Under the pieces are notes generated by a model. The model made no database searches. It was not told the origin of the DNA and worked only from the letters and a program-made list of their open reading frames with translations. The position numbers and the translations under genes were made by a program. Positions 21,483 through 32,877 of a stretch of 64,000 nucleotides of DNA are shown piece after piece (position 1 is the first letter of the stretch; each line of letters begins with the position of its first letter). Source of the DNA: Pseudevernia furfuracea (Eukaryota > Ascomycota > Lecanoromycetes > Lecanorales > Parmeliaceae); contig JAIUPT010000031.1 of assembly GCA_022315425.1 (NCBI GenBank), forward strand, positions 1,176,945 to 1,240,944, given 5' to 3'.

Positions 21483-22000
21483 TCACGGACAGCATGTCTC
21501 GTGCGTCACATAGACCGGGTTGTCAATCTTCAACCCCGTGATCTGGCTCAGCGCCACCTCCGAAGGTTCCACCGCGAAAAGTGACATTGGTCAGTCCGTC
21601 GAAGGTCGAATCAAAAACGGCCTCCTGCATCGCCGCAGTGGCATTCACCCCCCCCCCCCCCCCCCGTCCCGGGCACTGTGTTGGGAGGGAAGGTCCGCAA
21701 GACCGGACCGACAACGTCCGGGATCCGCTTGTAGCCCGCCACTTGAATCGTGCAGGTCACGGGCTCGTTCACGTTCCCGGCCGTGTTGACATAGCATCCG
21801 AACCCACAGGCTCTGCAAGTCGGATGTGAGCGTTGGAGCGTAAGCGATGAATGCCGGTCGTGCGGCCGGTCGTGGTCTGCGTCAGAGCGCCCCGTGGCGA
21901 TGCAGTTCGGTGGCGTGTGGCAGATGAGTTGATCTAGGATTGGGGTCGTGCCCAGGACGGTGTAGGCTGGGTAAGATAGGCCCGTGTATGGTGTAGGCAC
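21483..22000 (-). pseudogene. Frameshifted secreted-protein relic interrupted by an 18-G run
   Basis: Three minus-strand frames carry successive parts of one protein-like sequence. First comes LGTTPILDQLICHTPPNC ... GFGCYVNTAGNVNEPVTC ... AGYKRIPDVVGPVLRTFPP. Then, after a homopolymer of 18 G (plus strand C, 21648-21665), NATAAMQEAVFDSTFDGLTN. Then, after a second shift, VALSQITGLKIDNPVYVTHE ending in TCCP and TGA at 21483-21485. Each shift is by one base. Cysteine pattern and style fit a small secreted protein. No ATG or signal peptide in the first frame is clear. The gene is decayed, or the homopolymer length is wrong in the assembly. An intron was sought at both shifts and not found. Confidence 0.5.
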
Positions 22001-23356
22001 CGCGCGTTCTGTCCGTCGGGTGGCCCGTCGACGTGACGTCCTAGGTCGTCAAACTCGAGACGTGAGGATCGATTGGCGCAAGGGTGGAGTGGAGGTGAGG
22101 AGTATCCATAGACCACTGGAATTGCGGGCGGTGGAGCATGTGCTGCACTTGGCTTGTTGGGATAGCAATTGCGCGCGAAAGGATTGATAGAAAGGAAAAG
22201 GTGGTATAGACGACTATCGAGAGAACTGAGAGGTAGGGAGAGAAATATAGAGAGAGAGAAAAGTGATTCTGGATATTCCTCTTTGTGCACTAGGCAATAT
22301 TGGTGCAAACACTCGTGGATTATGTATGTTCAAGCGCTTTTTCATCGTCCCAATACCCTCTAATCAGTTTTGAAGTTTTTACCAATTTAGCGATAATCTC
22401 CGAAATACTTCTTTCCAGATTTGTTCATGTAACGCGAAAGTTTGGCCCAGATCTATCGTAGTGTGATGTGGCGACAATTGATAGCGCCCTAGCACTCGAG
22501 CTAAGGGGCGTCGATTTTTTGTTTTTGCACTTGAGAACATTTGATATATGCGGACATGCTCGGTGTCAAGACTAATACTCGACCAACACTCATAGTTAGT
22601 TTCCAGGAGCTGGGCAAAATGAATTCGGCTGCACTTTGTTGTATCTGGGTAGTCCTTGTGAAGAGTTTGATTTGTCATGAACCAAGAGAAAATTGCTCGT
22701 CAGAGACTTCATCTAGTTTCAAGCCGCCTTTTTCAACATTTGGCCGGGCACGTTAGGTTTTGAGTTGAAACGAATTGAAAATATCGTATTCTTCCTTGAT
22801 TTCCCCCTGTTCCGTTTGTCTGCTTCTCAACATAATCATCAATAAATACCTTCCTATTTGAAGCCTAGGTGAAGAGACGATCTCGTCAAAACGGGTGAAC
22901 ATCATGACATACCTCCTCGGAGTATGGATCCTGTTCAACTGTCGTAACACTCCACGCAAACATACCCACCGAGCATTCCTGAGTCGTTCTTTGACACACG
23001 TCATCACACACATCAGAAACAAGGTACCAGCCACCGAGTCATGGAAATACTCAGGTTCGCATGTGCCCGTAATAATAGATTTTGCAGATGGCTGATCAGC
23101 GACCGCCACGTGACTAAGATGCATGTTGGCACATCTAGAAATGCCAATAGTCTTGCAATGCTATGACATCGCTGGTGAAAAGCATCTATAGCGACCGGCC
23201 GCTGTGAAGAATTCAATGACAAGGTTTCTGAGTCGAGTCTAGCAAACAGAAGCTTGACTCTGCGCTGCCTTGAATACTACTAGCTAATGCGCGCGCACAA
23301 GGAAAAGAAACGAGACCTTCTGGAAGCCAGTGCAGAAAGCTCGTTCTGACAGATGA
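22001..23356. other. Intergenic, no assigned gene
   Basis: Two minus-strand frames (22379-22678 and 22753-23124) are long enough to be exons, with pieces such as PEYFHDSVAGTLFLM and ARVLGRYQLSPHH. I recognise no family, and no intron joins them convincingly. AG-rich simple sequence lies at 22195-22262. Confidence 0.35.
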
Positions 23357-25304
23357 TCAAAATCCGCCTTTATCCTGTGCCTTTTTCACCATCCCCATTG
23401 TGCCCTTTACCCATCCCATCGCTGTACTTGGCTTGCCCATGCTACCTGCCGCCTCCTTGCCATTCTGGTCTCTCCACACCCCGTCATCTACACCAGCTTT
23501 CCCATACGTCGCCGTGTTTTGATTGCGTTCAATTCCCTCACGCCACTTCCGACACATCTCCTCACTATCTATCATGACATTGATCTCCTGGCTGTGGTAC
23601 CAGCTCTGCGTATCCTGATTCCCTGATCCTTGGATACCGATATGACCATCCGCGATAAGCAGTTTGATGTGGCAGCTGCGAGCTTTGAAGTTGTGATGGA
23701 TGGGGTGATCTTGGTCTTTGCCGACGTAGTAATATACGTGAAGAAGTTTGCGCTCGGGCTCAGACAGAGCGTCGACGAGTCTCCCAGCGAACATCTCATT
23801 GGTGCCACCTTGGCCGGGCATGATCTCACCAGCATCATTGTAGCCAAGGCAGACATAGTACGTGATTTCGATGCCTCTCTTCAGAGCTGCGATGAGGGCT
23901 GGGTGGAGCTGGGTGGCGTTGAGGTCGGGTGTCTGAATGAAGAGGGAAGACCTGGCATTGCGAATGCAAGAGAGCCAGGCTTCGTTCTGGGGGACAAAGA
24001 CATTGCCGTTGTTGGGTTCTCCATAAGGCGGGCGAGAGACAAGTGCAATTGGGAAAGGAGTAGGCGTGGAGATGGGAATGTATGGCGTGAACTCATTACC
24101 TTCAGATATTTCTGGCCCCGTTGGGCCGATGGGCTTGGTACACGCCAGATTGAGCTGCCTGTTTGTGGCCTGAAGGCGTGACTCATTGGGTTTTGGTGAG
24201 TAGCATGACTGCATGCGGGTGATTTCGCCGGCCATATCCGAGTCATAGTGCGGATCGCCGGGCATATGCTCTGGGAGCTGAGCTGCCTGACCGTCTAGGA
24301 CAATTTGGTGCTGCTCGCGTGCAGGCTCTCGGTCTGTGAACAAGCCTTCTTGAATTTGATTCGTGGGAAGACCGCCTTCAGTCGCAGGTGCGTTAGCGCT
24401 GGGTGGGGGAGTCTTGAAAGCATTGCCCCAGGTGATAAGGGCCGTGTCGTAGATGGAATCGACAATAGGGCCTTCGAAGTGGGTCATCATTTCCACGTTG
24501 TCGTTGTCTTCCATGTTGTTGCTTTCGATAATGGCAACTTTCCTATCCACGACCATGAACTTTGCATGTAAAGTTCCGAGCAGAGGCTTGTGAAAGTTGA
24601 TGACCTCAAAGTCGATATGCGGAATCTCTTCTGGCTTGGGCAGTTGGATTTTTTCGCTGTCCTGGCTTAGTCTCGAAAATTGTGATAGTGCTCTCATATG
24701 TTGGGAACGCTTACCCTGAGTAGACTTCTGGTTTGACTGGCTGGCGATTGTTAAGAAATTGGGCAGCGCCGGCCTTATCGTACATGATCTTGACTACTAC
24801 GCGCTCGCGGCGCTGACCAGCTCTCCTAGAGAGCTCCTTCAAGGCATCGCTTACAAGGTGAACGGCAACAGATGGCGACCAAGAGCAGGTGATCAAGAAG
24901 ACTTCCTTCTCAGCCCTTACAATAAGATTGGACATGTGCCGAACGATATCAGCAAGTGGGGCAATCACCGTCAACGGCATGGTACCGTAGCTGCCCATCA
25001 ATGGCGGTGAGATCATGCCACCCAAGACGTCGACATCGAGAGGAGATAGCACATCGTTCCAAACTCTCAAAAAAAACTCACTTGGCTGCGAGGGACCCCA
25101 TTTCCCACACTGCAGCGCTCGTTCGAGATCTGCAACTGAAGCAGAAGGCCGGTCGACTCCGGGGAAGTCATGCTTACTAGCAGGCTTTGTATTGCCATAG
25201 AGTCTTTTGGCGATTTCTGTAGGCGCCTCTGATGGGTTCTTGGCGAACTCGGAGCTCACAGTCGGCGCCTCTTGGCAAAGCTTGAAAACTCGATCGGAGA
25301 CCAT
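23357..25304 (-). CDS. Phospholipase D-like protein with two HKD motifs
   Basis: Exon 1 is 25304-24715 and exon 2 is 24665-23357, joined across a 49-bp intron (GTAAGC ... CTAAG), giving 632 aa. Both catalytic motifs are intact. The first is H-x-K-x4-D at about residues 230-237 (HAKFMVVD), followed by the typical NNMEDND. The second is at about 529-536 (HIKLLIAD), followed by GSGNQD. The two active-site halves are split as in the PLD superfamily. A long linker rich in Pro and Glu separates them. No signal peptide or PX/PH domain, so this is the short fungal PLD-like type. It probably hydrolyses a phosphodiester (phospholipid or related); the substrate is unresolved. The acceptor was chosen because it keeps frame; the longer CCAG alternative does not. 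Confidence 0.88.
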
Positions 25305-25758
25305 TGTCTGATGTCACGTCCTAGTAGGGCGTGAATTTTATTTAAAAGTTCCTATGCACAAGACATATATAAGCTTATACAAGCCTTCGTTCTTTATGAT
25401 GAGCTGAGAAGGGCAGGTAAATGTCGAGGGTTTGATGGTGGGAGTGAGTACAGAGTAGAGCAACCGGATAGTGGGGGGGTCCCCTTGGCACGCAAAGTTC
25501 CCTGGACGCTAGAGTAAGACTCCCCGCCAAGATCTCGGATAACGCACGGCATACAAAGTTGGGGAAGTCTTCCGAGCATAAACCATCCCCCTTCACCAAG
25601 ATCAGCTGGATCATCTCCCGTTCTCAACTTCATACCCTGTAATACCTGAGGCTCTTGTACACCTGGCTTACCCAAATCCTGATGTTTCGAAATACCTCCC
25701 ACGTTAGCTAGCTAGGCTCTAGCCAGCCAGAATGGCCTCACGTCAATAGCAGCAACGA

Positions 25759-25836
25759 CCTCCTCCTCGTCCTCCTCGTCCTCCCTCGTCCTCCTCGTCC
25801 TCCCTCGTCCTCCTCGTCCCTCCTCGTCCTTCTCCT
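25759..25836 (+). repeat. CTCCTCGTC minisatellite
   Basis: Nine- to ten-base units of the type TCCTCCTCG/TCCCTCGTCC repeat about eight times. Pyrimidine-only except for the G of each unit. Confidence 0.85.
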
Positions 25837-26971
25837 CAACCCTCGCTATTTGCAACTGCCCCTCCGCCTATTTACTATAAAGGATATCATTCGCCGTCGC
25901 CTAGAGCGTTTGCTCTGGCGCCTTCAACACCTCTCGCTCGAAGCTCGAGTCGCATAGCTGTGCCGGGTCAGGATTTGTGCAAGAGGTGGTTGAGTGGAAG
26001 AAGTCACAGGCCCTCAACGAGGCTTGGAAGGATAAGATTCCGAGCTTCGACGCATCCTTATATCAGCACGTGGACGGTTAAGCAACTCAGAGGGATGGAG
26101 GATCCAGTTCCTGATGCTTTGGCTAGAGGTTGTAGAGAAGATGGGAAGATATTCAGGTCTCAATGGCGGAGGGCTAGGGCCTTCATGACTCTTGGGAAAC
26201 ATTATGTATGATTCAGTCTTCAAGAACTATATGTACATCTTCCTGATCAAAAGCCCCATGTAATTTCCTTTTACCCGCCTCAAACATGTTTTCCCATAGC
26301 ACCAAGCTTGAAATGCCCCCTCCACATCAAATCCTCCTCCCTATATAACGCAATCCAGTGTAGACGAAGCTCCTCATTCAGACAATGCCCGACTCTCTTG
26401 GACCAGCCTTTTCACATCAGTCTCTTGGTTAGAGTCCTTGAGTTCGTTGACCGGTGTATGTCTAGTCCCCACTCATTCCAAGGAAAGCAGACCGTCTCTT
26501 TCTGCGTAGCCCTTGGCTGATCTTCGATATACTTGGTGAGCGAGTCTTCGACTTTCGAGTGGAGCTTGCAGGGGCACCTTTGGTGCGCAAACTAGGCGGG
26601 AAGTGATACATGAAGAGGTTATCTTGGACTTCATAGACAGGCTCTACATAGTAGTGCATGTCGTCGGAGATAGCAGCATGTCTTCAATGAAGAAGTAGAA
26701 GGCCGACGGTTTTTTGGGTCGAATGGGCGGATGTGAGCCCTTTCTATCGATCATTTGAGTAGGCACATCGAAACGTCAAGAATTAAATAAGCGAGACATA
26801 TAGGAACCTCAATGGAATCGAGTTATGTGAGCATAATCGACTGTTGGCTGGTGTGGTCGGTGCAGGGTGCGTTTTTCTCAGTGGCGCCAAGAGTTGTCAC
26901 GCTGTTGTGCACACACTAAAGTACAAGCGCATGGAGCCGCAACTCTAAATTTAGGGTGTACTTTAGGGAAG

Positions 26972-27003
26972 ACCCTGAAGACCCTGAAGACCCTGAAGAT
27001 CCT
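26972..27003 (+). repeat. 9-bp tandem repeat GACCCTGAA
   Basis: Three and a half copies of GACCCTGAA, the last with a C-to-T change at its second C (GATCCTAAA). In one frame this reads DPE repeats. Confidence 0.85.
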
Positions 27004-28219
27004 AAAACCAGCTTTTTGTACAATTTCATAGCGACACTTATCATAGCGGGTGGATCGCATCAAACCGACCAGGCGGCAAACAACAGCGCCACGGAGCAAC
27101 TCCACGCCAGCAAGGACACTCCTAGGAAAGCACAGCTCAATGGCTATCCCCACGTAGCTCCTGTACTTTGCACGTGAAATCGATTTTGTGGTTGAGATAT
27201 TCTTGGGAATATTATGTAGCTACTGTTGTAAAGTGGATCAAACAGGACATGAATACTACTATCGTCGGAACAATCTCCGAGTTTCAAGCTCTCCAACTTT
27301 TCTGTATCTCGAATCCAGAAGAATCTAATTCTATTGCAATAACAATACTATCTGCTAGCGACTTTTACGAAAACCCGGGCAAGTTCAACATCCACCGACA
27401 ATCAAGGCACCCTTGGATTCGGATACAGACTGCATCGCTGCCAGGGAGAATGGCTTTCGCGCGCGACGGGCTGGAGATCGTCTTTGGTACGCGCTTTTTA
27501 CCGACCTACTGATCGATCGTTTCATACTCTGCTGAATTGAATCATTTCACAACTACGCTTTTCCAAAGGCTCCCGAACTTGAAGTTGATACGACTCTTCA
27601 GAACTGTCATAGACGCCGCCAACAATGAATGTTGGAATTGCGGAGCTGCCAATGACTGGGTAAACTTGGGATCACACACGGTGTTCTCTCCAACCAAGAT
27701 GAGCGACGCTCTGCTATGTGATCTATAAATGCGTCAGAAAAGATGAAAAAGCCCTTTGAGATTTAGAACTTTCGTAGAATGGACGTGAGAAAAGTTCCGA
27801 GTCTCGTTCGAAAATACGAATCCAAGAAATTCTGCTGCTGGATGTTAGGATGAGGAGTTAGCGATTGCTAGTGCGCGTTCTCCTTGACTCACAGTCACAA
27901 GTAAGGTAGCTACTTTTGACACTTAATGCTAACATGGTGTTGCTAGGGGACGTCATCCTGTTGTATACTCAGCCCATCTGTAATCCGCCCTTTGAAGCTT
28001 TATCATGTACCTAGTGAAAAGGCTCGATTAACTTCTAGGTCGAAAGTACGAGTTTTACCCTTGTCAATATCGCTTGCGCATATGCATGCGCTTATGCACA
28101 TCACTCCTAGCAATCGCTTTCTGCTGCGCTTGTTCGCATATGCGCGAGCCTCAAATCTCGCAAAATCTAGTTCCAATTACCTTGCATCTAACGGTCCAGG
28201 ACCTCGATGAAAGTAAACG

Positions 28220-29421
28220 ATGTTGCATTTCCTGGTGTATACAGGACCTGCCTTTCTACTGCTAATTTCTCCTTCTCTTGCACTCATCCTACCATCCATC
28301 CCAGATTTCACAAGCTCTGCAATAGGCCTGGTAAATGCATCGAGTAGACCTGGTCTTAACGTCAGCTATTCAGCTCCTGTCTGTGATGGTAACCTCCTCG
28401 GCTTCGATATGAACAGATACAGCTGTCTTCAAGCCTGGAACAGTATTCCAACCAGCCGGCGACCAATGACTTTCGGGGATAGATTGGACGGGACCTTTGA
28501 TGTTCAACTCCCTCGTCGCTTCAGTGGCCGTGAGTGTCTTGTCGTCTTCTAGTAACGGTCTAAACTGACTCTGATTCAAATCAAAAAGCGGACGTTAACT
28601 GCGTCATCGATGTCTTTCACAAAGACGGTGTCGTATCGGACACGGCTTCCTTCCACGAGATCTCACGGGTGGCAGAGCGCTTATATGATGATTGTGTCGC
28701 GAGAGGAGGCCAGCACACCGAAGGTGGCTGGATCAGAGATGTAGGTAAGTTGGACCCTGGCGTCTCTCATTGAGTCCTATAGAAATAAGTCACCCTGCGA
28801 TCTGGGGACGTCAACATCTAGTACTCTATTCATCTGATGATAGGCATGGTCGGACTTTCATTTCTAGCGGTCTACTACTAAGATAGGATCGATCATCTGG
28901 CTAAGTATTTACAAAGGACTCAGTCAAAACCTGATAGTGGTTCTGAGTCTCTACGAACCCGCCGTCGCATGTTTTGATCAGCACTTTGCCCTGAGAGAGC
29001 CTGAGCAACTCTTGCAAGAATTACTGTCTATGATCCCCGTTGGCACCGAACGCCAGATGTTTGGCCCAGAAGGAGAACCAGGAGTACAAGTGGTGTTGCC
29101 AATCATATACAGTGTACCCCCCGCTCCTTGTGAGTCGAATTTTCCTCTGACCTCGTTCGCCGTTTCCCTACCCTTGCAACTGGTACATGTTACTGACGTA
29201 ACATAGCGCGATTGGCTCATAGTTTGAGGTTGAAAGTCAATGTCGAAAATCGCAATCGTGTTAATGGACGCTGGTTTGACATTTGGGCTGGTGCCGTGGC
29301 TGTCACTGCTATGTGCGCAGTTCGAGGGTACCCAGGGATTTCGAGTTTGTCGAACGGGCTCAGTGTGACTTTGGAGGCGGTGGTGGGTTCTAGAATAGTA
29401 AATGAGACTGCTAGCTTTTAA
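28220..29421 (+). CDS. Secreted protein with two diverged copies of the small-secreted-protein domain
   Basis: Exons 28220-28529, 28589-28744, 28917-29129 and 29207-29421 give 297 aa. A second acceptor at 28886 would add ten residues in frame. The signal peptide is MLHFLVYTGPAFLLLISPSLA. Domain 1 has YSCLQAWNSIP, GTFDVQLPRRFSG, VNCVIDVF, ISRVAERLYDDCVARGG and NLIVVLSLYEP. Domain 2 repeats the order: LLSMIPVGTERQMFG, VQVVLPIIYS, LRLKVNVE, WFDIWAGAVAVTAMCAVRG and LSVTLEAVV. These are the same blocks as in the single-domain genes at 623-1171 and 14653-15183. The expected Cys before LRLKVNVE is missing in domain 2. Function is unknown. Intron positions near the domain junction suggest internal duplication. 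Confidence 0.75.
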
Positions 29422-29864
29422 GGAAGGGATTAGGGATGGTTCATGGCAGATTGCCCACAGAGCGAAGAGTTGTTAGTCGCACTCGACAAAACTGCTAGAT
29501 TCCCGCGACTCAGCTTAAAGAGATGCAGTTAGCCTCGAACAGATGCCAGAAACGTCCTGTTGACACCTGCTTCCCAAACGTATTCTTCTCCTTGGTCTGC
29601 GCAACAAAGATCAAAGCACAACGCAGACGTCTCATCTGCGGCTGGTACAGTACGAGCGAACCACTTCCAAACTGACCCTACGGGACAAAGGATTTGCGAA
29701 TCGAAGCATGGCTTAACAGCGCCTGAATACTCATTTTGATCTCCAAATAAAATTTGTCGAAAGGTTATTCGACCGCACCCCCACCGGTTCAAACAAGAAA
29801 TCATGGTGCAGCGTCCCTTTGGTCACAACCTTCCAATCCCACGAGAATGTGATCGCTGCCCATA
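29422..29864. other. Intergenic, possible further fragment of the decayed gene downstream
   Basis: Minus 29529-29804 is an open frame of 91 codons with several Cys (SALCFDLCCADQGEEY). It lies just 3' of the pseudogene at 29865-30350 and could be part of it or of another relic. No family recognised. Confidence 0.3.
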
Positions 29865-30350
29865 TCACGGCTGCGTAGAACCAACGAGGTTATCAAAGAG
29901 AATGATGACAAGAGCCGAAGGGGCGAAGGTAAAGTTCACGTGCTGCATTCCCTGCAATGCCGATGAAAAAGTCCCAAAAGTTGGCGCATTCATGATGTCG
30001 ACACGCTGCGCGGGCGTGATCTCGAAAATCCGAGTTGCAACTGCCTTGGCAGAGCCTGCTTTCTATCCTTTCGCAGTGATGTTGCAGGCGGCTGCGGTCT
30101 CGGCCTCACCCTGTTTGAGAGCCGTGTTACAGCCATCGTAGAAGCTGTTGAGGCCGAAGCTTTTGATCTTGGAACCGGGGTACGTGATGGAAAGAGAGCT
30201 AACGCCTGAGGTGATGCCAATGGCTATATTGAGATTGGAGTGTGGCATGACTCCGCTGAGGCTCTCGCCGTCCTTGCTGGGCTGACTGACGCTGATGTCC
30301 GAGTAAGAAATACTGTAGTAGACACCGAGGGGGTCGGTTGACGCGCGGAT
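29865..30350 (-). pseudogene. Secreted-protein gene broken by an in-frame stop
   Basis: A single minus frame of about 160 codons reads through one TAG (30063-30065) and ends at TGA (29865-29867). Before the stop come DPLGVYYSISYSDISVS, SSLSITYPGSKIKSFG, NSFYDGCNTALKQGEAET and CNITAKG. After it come KAGSAKAVATRIFEITPA, NAPTFGTFSSALQGMQHV and IILFDNLVGS. This order (SFYFGC block, TAxxC-I-x-x-G-Y block, then FxxGLxxV and a final D-N/D-L strand) matches a known type of fungal secreted beta-sandwich protein. The stop occupies the position normally held by Tyr (TGY). Possible remains of a first exon with LAASTHAHKR lie upstream, near 30480. Function of the family is unknown. Confidence 0.65.
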
Positions 30351-31372
30351 GCTGAGCCTTAGATGTCATCAGATTTGATGCGTTCTTAGCTAACTGGATG
30401 TGTGTGATAATTTGAGACTTGAGGAGACTTGAGCTGACATTGAAGGTAGTCTTGTCTGCGCTTGTGGGCGTGAGTGGAAGCCGCCAGATCAAACCAGGAG
30501 TCAAACCGTTTTATCGCCATGGCGATTGATCAGCAACCCTGGTGGTATGTCAAGGCCACAGCCAAAAGATGAGAACAGATTTCTAGGCTGGAGATTGAAT
30601 CAAAGGGCAGACTGGTACCATCTGGCCTCGGAAATGACCCGCATGCACGTCATGGTCGAACAGATCCTCGAGCCAATCTAAAGAGCAAACGAGTTCAATA
30701 TCTGAGGCAGATCCTAACTACGCCTATGATGCTCCAGAATTCGAAACGGAATATTTCGAGGCACGCCGACAATGGTTATGGGAATGTAACTTTGCCATGC
30801 CATGCGTTGGTCTCGCCATTTCCGCATAAACCATTAGTGTGGGGATTGTGGGGGCAGTGATGGCGCTGAGCTCACTAGGTATTGCTATAAAGTAGGACTT
30901 GACTTGACTGGTGGCTTGTGAGAGTCTGTCTAAAGACTATCAGTCGAGAGGACTGACTACTGAGTCGGGAATGGAGAGATGGGTGGGGGGACTTGGACAG
31001 TGCTGATAGATGATGACAACAAATCTCGGACCTTCCCTCGCAGCTGAAGCCAGACATCAACAGAAGCAGCGAAGAATGATGAAAAGCATAGTGATCTATG
31101 GTGGGATCCATGAGGACTAAGACCTCATGGCTAACAAAGAACTAGGCAACACGGCTATGTGCATAGAAGGATATGCATGGAAAGGACTAGACACGTCCAG
31201 CACCAGAAGAGCTTCCGTAGTTCAAACAGTACCGTGCATAATGTCATAGTACGACTCGAACAGCAGGCATTGCAAAGCAGTCATTCAAAAGCTAAGCGGA
31301 TTTCCAGTCACTTCGAGAAAGAACCCTCATGAGCAATAAAATCAAGATTGGGACACACCCACTTTAACACTA
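30351..31372. other. Intergenic
   Basis: No gene supported. A minus-strand frame at 30875-31111 is serine/leucine-rich and unconvincing. The region separates two decayed secreted-protein genes. Confidence 0.4.
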
Positions 31373-32877
31373 GCACCCAAAAATGCCGGGCGTGTTCGGT
31401 GAAATCGGCCCTCCTTCTCGTGCGCTACAGACGAGAACAGCGCAGAGAACTCCTTGACCAGTACAGTCCCGGAACGTCTGGCAGGGCGGCGTGGCAATAA
31501 CAGTAGGAACCGTTGTGATAGCCGCCGTAAACCTCTCAGGTATGATATTGGAAGGGTAAACCATCGTGGACGAAGGATCCCAAAATATCTCCATCACTGT
31601 GGCTGTTGCGCCGATAATATCTATGACAGTCAGCATGGCGGACAGCGCGCTGACGGCGACGTTGCGAGGAAGAGCAATGCCGGGTTGACACCAGGCTTCG
31701 TCTTGGTGGGGATAACCGGGTCTCAAAAGACTACAGTGGATGAATGATAGAAAGCATGTGGATCTATGGACGTGGGACTATGAGTATATTACTCTATAGC
31801 TAATAAAAAATAATCCTATAAACATCGGATGAAAGAACACATGCATTGAAGACGCAAGAAGATGTATGGAACTCTCTACGCACCTGCAAGAAGCCTTTCA
31901 ACACCGGGATTAAGGAGTAGTCTAGGGGTTCCTTGGTGTTGCAGTCTGTGTAAAGGAAGACGGTGGCGCCTTGGTGCCGAGCCTCTCAGTTTGCATCGAC
32001 AATACTAACAAAATCGGAAGGGCAGCCGAAAGCAGTCGGGTTGTAATTATTTCGAGATGCGGGACGGGGATTGGTGCTGGTGCCACCGGCGAAGAGACCA
32101 CTACAGTAAGCGGTATTAGCTATTGGCGGTGACTGTGCAGTCAAGAAACAACAGACGGCGTTGTGGTCATGTGTGGTAGAAATGCGGAGTATCCGCATTT
32201 TCCTTAGAGCAAGAGACTGAGTATTGGTATTTGCCTCAGCGTTTTTATAGGCGTAGAAGACCCCGACCTCAAAGTTCGCTTTGCACTTTGAGGTTACGTC
32301 GCCTGTGAATTGGCTTTGGCCTTGAGAGGTTCAAGTGGTCTGTGTGGTCTTCGTGACGGTGGTCATGGTGCAAGTGCTTGTACGCTATGAGCTAATACGT
32401 TGATAACAAGGATGGATTGTTGTGATGATTTGCGAGACGTACAATGGATGGTGACACTATTGCGTAGACTATCAGCGAGCTTCACTGACATAACATTAGG
32501 GAGGCATATCATGGATAGCGGTAAAATATCTTCCTGACCGTGGGTGAAAGTGACATTCTGCTAACAGAAGATGGCGTAGGAACCAGAGTCCGGATTGATA
32601 TCGTGAAGCGGATCCAATCCGCGAAGAGGGAAACAATCGTCAATAATGCTGGAATTGAGCGCAACACAGTCATTCTGAGTATACTCCTTGCTGCCGAAAT
32701 ATTAGCGAATGCTCTTTTCGAGAGAACTGGATATAGCGTACTGAAACACCTAAGTCGCTCCGTTTGGGGAGCAAAGCCAGGAGACACTTTGAGACCAATA
32801 CCGGGGATTTGTACTTGTGCCAGGGCTTTGTAGAAGCTTGCCGTGTAAATCAAAGTAACGATCTGAGACAATCCCAA
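31373..32877 (-). pseudogene. Decayed multi-exon secreted-protein gene
   Basis: Ordered protein-like pieces on the minus strand suggest one broken gene. At the 5' end (32877) a signal-like start MGLSQIVTLIYTASFYKALA is followed by VQIPGIGLKVSPGFAPQ. A frame shift then leads to YTQNDCVALNSSIIDDC. A possible intron (GTACGT...TAG, about 32431-32376) precedes a Thr-rich TMTTVTKTTQTT. A TGA follows, then QFTGDVTSKCKANFEVGVFY, ISTTHDHNAVCCFLTAQ, SPPIANTAYCSGLFAGG and CPSDFVSIVDAN. A second TGA (31986-31988) follows, then GATVFLYTDCNTKEP. The last recognisable piece is at 31373-31726, TPPCQTFRDCTGQGV. The cysteine-rich style fits an exported protein. The stops make a full product impossible as assembled. 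Family not recognised. Confidence 0.5.

Larger units (their letters stand above)
25305..28219. other. Long intergenic region with repeats and weak gene fragments
   Basis: No firm gene. Plus 25960-26211 is one open frame ending WRRARAFMTLGKHYV. Plus 27168-27512 and 27537-27728 carry SEFQALQLFCISNPEES and TLFQRLPNLKLIRLFRTV. The latter reads like the end of an F-box/LRR protein, so a decayed member of the 7.2-9.3 kb family is possible. Two tandem repeats are listed separately. Confidence 0.35.
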
